From: a virus
Length of the DNA: 29,191 bases
Direction: 5' to 3' (one strand)
Virus record (IMG/VR): IMGVR_UViG_3300025138_000233
Coordinates: 1 to 29,191 of that record
The notes under the pieces are model-generated. The model had not been told where the DNA came from, did not search any database, and saw nothing but the letters and a program-made list of their open reading frames with translations. Positions 22,828 through 29,191 of the stretch are shown piece after piece (the stretch's first letter is position 1; every line of letters starts with the position of its first letter). The position numbers and the translations under genes are program-made.

Positions 22828-25800
22828 AATGTCAAGAACAGCAACAAGCAAATACGGATTTTGGCTCGCAGGCTCCTACGAAGACTTTCTTGGGTCGAAG
22901 GTTATCACAGATGATAGCAACCAACCGTCAACGGCTGGAACCTACGATGCAACAAAAACACACCACGGAAACATTCTAAACGGCGAGGCGACAATCAATC
23001 CTCGATACCGATGGTCGATACGCGATAGAGCCAACAATAGTGAGTTCTCAGATTCGACCAACTACTTAGCCTCTAACGACGGCATTTTTCGCTGGGCTAC
23101 CCTTGACCCTATTAGACTCGGAATGGGCGAGAAATGGGCTGGGAGAGCGCAGAATCAATACCCTAACACACTTGTCAACGCTAACCGTGTAAGATACAAC
23201 AAAGCAGGCAATAATAACAGCGACGATTCGTACATGATTATGTCTTCGACTTACGATACCTCACAGCGATACTACATTCCTACCGGTGACACGGATTCAA
23301 CCTTTGGTCGAACAACAAAATACGATTGGAATGGACGCAATTGGTTCAAATTGCAGTCCGGAAGAATCAGCAGTGGTACTCTCCCCGACTTCATGCAACA
23401 CGCCCACCTAACAGGTTGTTGGATGGGTGAACGAATACAACCGAACGCATACAATGGTACTACTGGTGCCGAAGTTGCGGCCCATGTCAATAACCCCGAA
23501 GCCATATTCAAACCCATAAAAAGCAACGCCGGAAAACCATTTTTGTGTGTGACGACTTACCTCGCTGACGACACAGCAAACCAAATCAACAACTCGGCAC
23601 CGAGCGGAGCGTTCCGACCGGTTATCGCATCTTCCAAGAATCTTAACAGCAAATCCACAGGTGATTTTTTCAGCATTCGCATGTGCAGTCAAGCGATGCT
23701 TGGCTTTGCTTCAAGCATACCCAACGAATCAACCGAGTCGGGAGCGCAGGTAAAATACAATTTGAAGATTGGGTTCCCCACTTCGACCTCCTTTGGCACT
23801 GCCGGTAGTGGCGGTGCTACGCCAGCAATCAATTGGACATTCATTCCCCACGCAGGAACAGGACTTAGTGAAAACGAAAACCTGTACCACTTAGATTGGA
23901 TTGGTGGACAAGACCTTCGCAACCCAAACCTTGACCCGTGGTATGATTTGGAGTTCCGAATTGATTATGAAACGAATAAGTACAAGGTCTTCCACGAAGG
24001 CACAGAAGTCACAGCAACCAACGCAACCGGAGGTTCTTACTCTTCCGGCTATACTATGGCTAACAACACCGATACTTCTGCCGCATTCAAAGCGAGCGAA
24101 CTGACCGGTTGGGAAATGTTCGTAGTACCCAACAGTAGTGCGAGCAATAAATGTGTAGTTGCGACCATGATTGACCGATGGGCCTTGATGCGCCCACTGA
24201 CTGACTACACAACAGACGCCGCCCCTGTTGCATCCTTTACTTGCACCATGCCAACAAACGGAGTTAGTGCCGCCTCAATAACAATCCTTGACGACGACAC
24301 AGAACAAAATCTAACACCGTGGTTTGTGAGCGACGAAATCACAGATTGGCGACTACTGATGTTCAACAACAATACCCACAGACCACTGTGGTGCGGCGTT
24401 ATTGAATCGGTAAGTGTGACTCAATCCGCATCACAACGGTCAAGAGAAATACAAGTCCAAGCGAGGGATTCACTTTCCATCTTAGACCGTCAAATGTCCT
24501 CTTGGGAACTTGGGCAAATCGGTCTTGGCAACAGCGACCAAGTGCTTGCACGAAAAGAAGAGGTGGCTTTGCTATCCGATTCAATGTTTATGGGAGTAGC
24601 GCGATTGGAAGACTCAAATGCGACGATTGGATTTGAAGCATCGAGTGGCTACAAGGAATTAGAGGGACAGCGGACTCGACTCAACACTGCCCACCCAATT
24701 CAAATGTACAACAACGAAGATACCTATGGCCCGAACAATGTCGAACGGGACTACTACGGCTACGAAGTCGGCGGTATCAACCAATACACACAAAGCGGTG
24801 CAGACCACACAGAACTTATCTTGACCCATACCGGAACTTCCTACACCACAAGCAGTAGGCCCGATTTGATTTTCTTCGACAGCCATAACAAGACAACCGC
24901 AGTGGTAAGCACGGTCAACGCTACGGGACATTCTGCACCAATCACCAACTACGGACAGCGGTTGACAATCACCGGTCTAACCTATGTTCCCAACACGACA
25001 GCAACACTTGAAGGAATACAATCAACATACCCCCGAACAAACGGACAGTCGGGGTACTTAATTCTAAAGTTCACACAACGCCCAACACGGGCAGATGGTA
25101 CAGGTCTTGACACGGGCGACTTTATCACTATACCGAGTACCGCAACAGGCATAGGAGTTTCCTACCGTGGTATGCACAAGATTTCTGCCACCGAAGAGTT
25201 CGGTGGTAAATTCTATGCTAAGACAGACTCGGTGCGTTCAGCATTTAGTACCGTCACGAGCAACACCGAGTTCACTATTGAAAAGGGAAAAATAACTTTG
25301 GCCGCAGAAGATTTGACGGCTCGTGACCAACACGCTGTTTGGATGAGGCAACTTCAAGAGTCGGCTTGGTTCCAAAGACACTTCGGCATCTATGGTAGGG
25401 ATTTTACAGACGGAGGCACTACCCAAGAAGCATTCACAGCCAACGCTGGTACAATCAAAGTATCATCGTCTTTTATCGACAGTTCGACCAAGAATGGTGT
25501 AGGACAAATCAAAAACGCCGCAGGCTTCCATGACACATTTTCCTACGCAGGCTTCCTATCGCCAGCAGTGGATGGCAACCATTATCTCATCGGCGTTGAA
25601 GGTTTGTCTATTGACCACGAAAGCGGTGAAAACATATATACTCTTGACATATCCAAGGACTACAAACATATTTGGTTGCAGTGGGCCGACATGAGAAACA
25701 ACGGTGACGCAAATGCTGATGGTGGGTTTAGGAAGAAGTCGTGGGGGCTTTTGAAGCCGGTACCGGACAACTACGATATTTCAATATCATTCACAGACCA

Positions 25801-28800
25801 AACGACAGACGATGGTGAATACGACTCATTTACTTCTCTCAAGATTGGTAGTGATGTTGACATTTGGGAAATTGACAGCACTTTAGAACCATCAACACTC
25901 GCCCCGTGGTCAAGACCGCTGGTTGACGAAGCAACAAGGGAGCCACGAAATGTAAGTGGCAATTCAATCGTTTCTGCCGCAAGCGGGGCGAAGATAACCT
26001 TGTACGCCAAGGATGCCGCCGCCGCCGCTAATCTTTCAAACGGTGACTTTATCACAATCTTCAACGCCACTAATTATGCTGGTACGCATGAAGTCGAATC
26101 TGTTAGCACTGCTGATATTCTCTTAAAAACAACCTACAAAGATGTGACCGAACCATACAGCGCAACCGGAGTATTCTTCAAGAAATTGCAGGTTGTCGAT
26201 AGTAGGTTGACCAACCTCAACGACTGGCACGACAAGGCCGGTTCGTTGTTGGTCTATGACTGTTCTAAGTTCTTTAACCTCAATACTTTTATCAACGGGG
26301 GAAAGGTTGGACAATCAAGCGGTGGCTCGGTGAGTGTAGGTGACTACGAAACCGAGTATCACGGATTCCCCGTGCTGATGGACAACTATTGGGCACAAGC
26401 CGCAAGCACAAACATTAACAACGCAAGCCCATACGCCACCCACCCGAACTTCCGTCGGTGGGTCAACGCAAGCGCAGAACTTAACCGAACAATCGAAGTC
26501 GGTGACACCGTGATTGAAACCAAACCATCAACGAGCCTTGTCGCAGACTTCCCGACAGAAGGGTACGGCAAAATCAAAGCATCGAGAGATGTGGATGGGG
26601 TCAACCCATCGTTTGAGATATTTTGGTACACCTACGATGGTAAGTTATCGACAGGTGTTGTTGAATCAGCAACGAGTGCAAACAGCGCAAGCCCAATTGT
26701 CATAACTTGCAGTGGTGCGGACTTTGTGAATGATGGAGTTAAAGCCGGAATGAGAGTTAGAAATGTCACAGCGAAGTGGGTTGCCCAAATCGCAAGTGTG
26801 ACTGCCACGGCTATAACCATTTCCGGAACACCCTACCAAGAAACAGGTAGTACAAGAGCCGATGTTGCGTCGAGTGATAGCATCAGCATCCCACAGCAGT
26901 TGTACGGTATTTACACGCAGTCCGATATGGCGAGCAACTACTCGGCAGAACAAGCCATTTCCTTGCTTGAGGGAATACAGATGGACGATGTGATTAAAGC
27001 CGCAGGGTCAACGGCAACAATCGCAGTCAACCTACCCGGAAGTTCCGGCGTTAGTGGCGCATACGATGAAGTCGTAGTCATGGGTTCAGTGGCACCTCGC
27101 TACGCTCTTAGATTCCTCATGCGGAACGAGGGCTACGCAATCAGCCCCAACAACGGGACATATTGGATTAACGATAAAATTAGATACCTTTGGAACTTCA
27201 ACTTGTCCGACACATGGCTTTCACAATCTTCGGTTTCCTGTTGGTATGATATTGGCTCAATACCAATGTACCAAAACATGACCATCGACGGAACGGACAG
27301 CGAGTTTGATTCTTTCGGTGGGATATACGACGGACGAGGCGGGAAGTCGATTTACTCAATTATTCGAGAGTCAACCGAAGCATCGGGGGTTGGTTATGAT
27401 TTTGGTAAAAGAATACCCGTGACATACCAAATGGGACGAGATAACAAACTTGAACTGCGACCCACTTACAACTCCGGAGAGGTTCTAAACCGAGCAATCC
27501 TCAAGGTCAACAGCCTCAACGCTAATATGGCCCAACAGATAACAAATGTACGGGTGTACTACAACAACGGCGGTTCATTCTCCGACTTCCCAGCACCGAG
27601 CCTAAACCAAACCTACCGATGGAAAATTGTCGAACAGTCGGAGATTCACTCCGAAGAAGAAGCCAATCTCGTAGCACAAGAAGAATACTATAAAGCCAAA
27701 ACAAAGACAATCAAGGTACAAGGTGAACTGATAAGAGAAGTCGATTCGGAAGACATTATGTTGGAGAAGGGGCGGTACGGATATGTAGCCGACCCGACTC
27801 GACACACCGAGCGACCAATCATAGGTCAGTATGCTTTCGGTTCGGGCTACCCCGCCGCATCACAAGACTTCAACCAACAGTGGTCGGGCATGAACGGAAC
27901 TCTTGTCAACGGTATGTGCAACGCCCTTGACGGCAATTTGGGAACCACGGACGCAGACCTACTAAAAAGAAATCGCTACGGTCAAGGGTTTATCGCCGCC
28001 GCAAGTACAGCCGCAGATTCGGCACACGCCTACACATCTTCGTATTGGTGGTGGGGCGCACACAGCATTAGCCACGCAGTACAAGTCGTACATATCCCAA
28101 GCGGTATGCCTACTACAAGCGACGGTAGTAGTGACGACTTGAGGATTTGGGTTGCCCTAAAAGACGGGCAAAGTGGTACCGACATTGAAAACGCCGAGTT
28201 CACAATCGGAGTCACCGATGTATCGCTAACTACTTCCGTAAGCAACTTCACGGCGAGTGGCGGACAGCCGATGGCATTCTCCCCAACGCTGGCTAACACT
28301 GCTTCATCGTCAAGATTTAAGACAAAAGATGTAAAGCGAAACGGATTTTATGAGATTGAGATACCAGCGAGTTATTGGAACAGTCAACCTTCGGGTGCCC
28401 GAATAACTGTTTCGGTAAATGTTGAGTACCTCAAAGGTCTTCTGTATCACAGGTGTGGCGACCCCACAGCATCCGGCATCCTACACAACGCTCACAACAT
28501 AACCGAAGCGGGGCCGTCTGCTTGGTCAGCAACCAGCGCAGATTCTATCTTCCCTCTCGGATTGAGAAAGTACGATAACATGTCCGGACTGTTTGGTGTG
28601 AGAAATGTTTGGTACTGCCCACGAATACATATCGTGCCCGATGTTAGGTGGCGACCTGCGACCACAGTGGCATTGACCGATGCTGGGCTTGGTCTTTCGG
28701 CGGAACCTATGGTCATTAAGAATATCAACTGGACTGTTGATGGGCGAGATATTGAGCAGGTGACTTTGGAACTTGACCGTGACCAAACCAAGGATGCTGG

Positions 28801-29191
28801 CGGACTTGCTTCGTACTTGTACCCCTCCGTCGCAAGAGGGAGAGGGCAAGGAGTGGGTAGTGGTACTGTCGGCGGAGGTGATAGCGGACGACCACAAACA
28901 CCACCACCAATAGTGCCGCCATCGAGCGGGCCTGTCGGTTCTAACCCCGTCACTCCGGGACAATACGAAGGCGGAAGAGGTGACTTGGGTGCTGGGGGGT
29001 CTTTCCAATCGAGAATTGGAGCGAATGCTTTGGCTTCCGGAATACATGGTAAGATTTCCGGAAGGATGAACATGAACGATAATGGCGTTTCCGGCTCATC
29101 CTTGAGCCTTCTCGGTCAAACGAGGGTTGCACCACCTATCAACACACAAAGGCCCGTGGACGGGCTGGGAGATGCCATTTCTGCCACTTCC
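22828..29191 (+). CDS. Giant tail hub/tip protein, 3' end cut by window
   Basis: ATG at 22828 follows a weak GAAGTGAGAG site. I read the frame through without a stop to the window end, so at least 2121 residues. About 310-442 look like a lectin/LamG-type sandwich (WYDLEFRIDYETNKYKVFHE; GWEMFVVPNSS). About 482-555 match a baseplate-hub barrel: DWRLLMFNN, LWCGVIESVSVTQS, SREIQVQARDSLSILDR. Long beta-rich insertions follow. About 1527-1638 resemble the distal hub domains (NSLNANMAQQITNVRVYYN, then EEANLVAQEEYYKAKTKTI). A Gly/Pro linker (about 2001-2055) precedes the cut end. It should close the tail and carry receptor-binding modules. It follows the tape measure, as tail tip genes do. Confidence 0.75.

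Noticed and set aside
28492-29073. Long minus-strand ORFs opposite the hub gene
   Set aside because: The plus strand is one continuous frame here, and the minus frames are Pro/Ser-rich by-products of its codon use, with no motifs.
1-29191. CRISPR arrays, tRNA or rRNA genes, insertion sequences, integrase or attachment sites
   Set aside because: I looked for evenly spaced repeats, T-loop consensus, transposase or integrase motifs and flanking direct repeats and saw none that hold up. The only tandem repeat is the coding fibre repeat.

Overview
This window is the packaging and structural region of a siphovirus-like tailed dsDNA virus (Caudoviricetes type). It could be a free viral genome or a provirus. 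The order portal, small membrane protein, protease/scaffold, decoration protein, major capsid protein, connectors, tail terminator, tail tube, frameshifting chaperone pair, tape measure and tail hub is the HK97/lambda-like virion module. Both window ends cut through genes, so this is a fragment. The host cannot be proved from sequence alone. Several signs favour an archaeal host: TATA-box-like elements at mirrored positions on the two divergent operons, a portal gene with no ribosome binding site (probably leaderless), and a BRE/TATA-like promoter before the tail tube gene. Many other genes use Shine-Dalgarno words of the GAGGTGAT type, which fit bacterial and archaeal 16S tails equally well. 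A marine euryarchaeal (Marine Group II) host is my best guess and is only an inference.

Layout. 1-763: the 3' end of an unrecognised plus-strand zinc-ribbon protein, visibly more GC-rich than the DNA to its right. 764-1176: a gene-free convergent region with a terminator-like element that can also fold as a pseudoknot, a long imperfect hairpin and a perfect 12-bp palindrome. 1177-4412 (minus strand): a metallophosphoesterase, two tiny overlapping Cys-rich proteins, a possible 23-aa leader ORF and the large terminase. 4413-4722: a divergent promoter region. 4723-11260: portal, membrane protein, GNAT-like protein, a 757-aa protease-scaffold polyprotein, decoration protein, major capsid protein, a second probable decoration protein and a small Lys-rich protein. 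11257-17235: connectors, a 732-aa head-whisker or fibre protein, small proteins including a membrane-anchored SAP/HeH protein, an adaptor with an inserted beta domain, a gp10-like protein and a lectin-like/tail-terminator fusion. 17236-22811: a promoter, tail tube, small protein, tail assembly chaperone G with a predicted -1 frameshift into T, and a 1210-residue tape measure. 22828 to the end: one uninterrupted frame of at least 2121 codons encoding a very large tail hub/tip protein.

The genes are packed tightly. Neighbours overlap by ATGA, GTGA, TTGA or TAATG, and ribosome binding sites sit on or just after upstream stop codons, which implies translational coupling along long polycistronic mRNAs. 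Terminase pumps DNA through the portal into a shell of major capsid protein shaped by the scaffold part of the polyprotein and matured by its protease part. Connectors close the head. The tail tube polymerises around the tape measure with help from the G/GT chaperones and is capped by the terminator at one end and the giant hub at the other.

The observations most worth following are the -1 frameshift heptamer, the mirrored leaderless promoters, the chain of tiny zinc-binding ORFs in front of terminase, the multi-domain protease-scaffold polyprotein with an internal start, and the structured convergent intergenic region.
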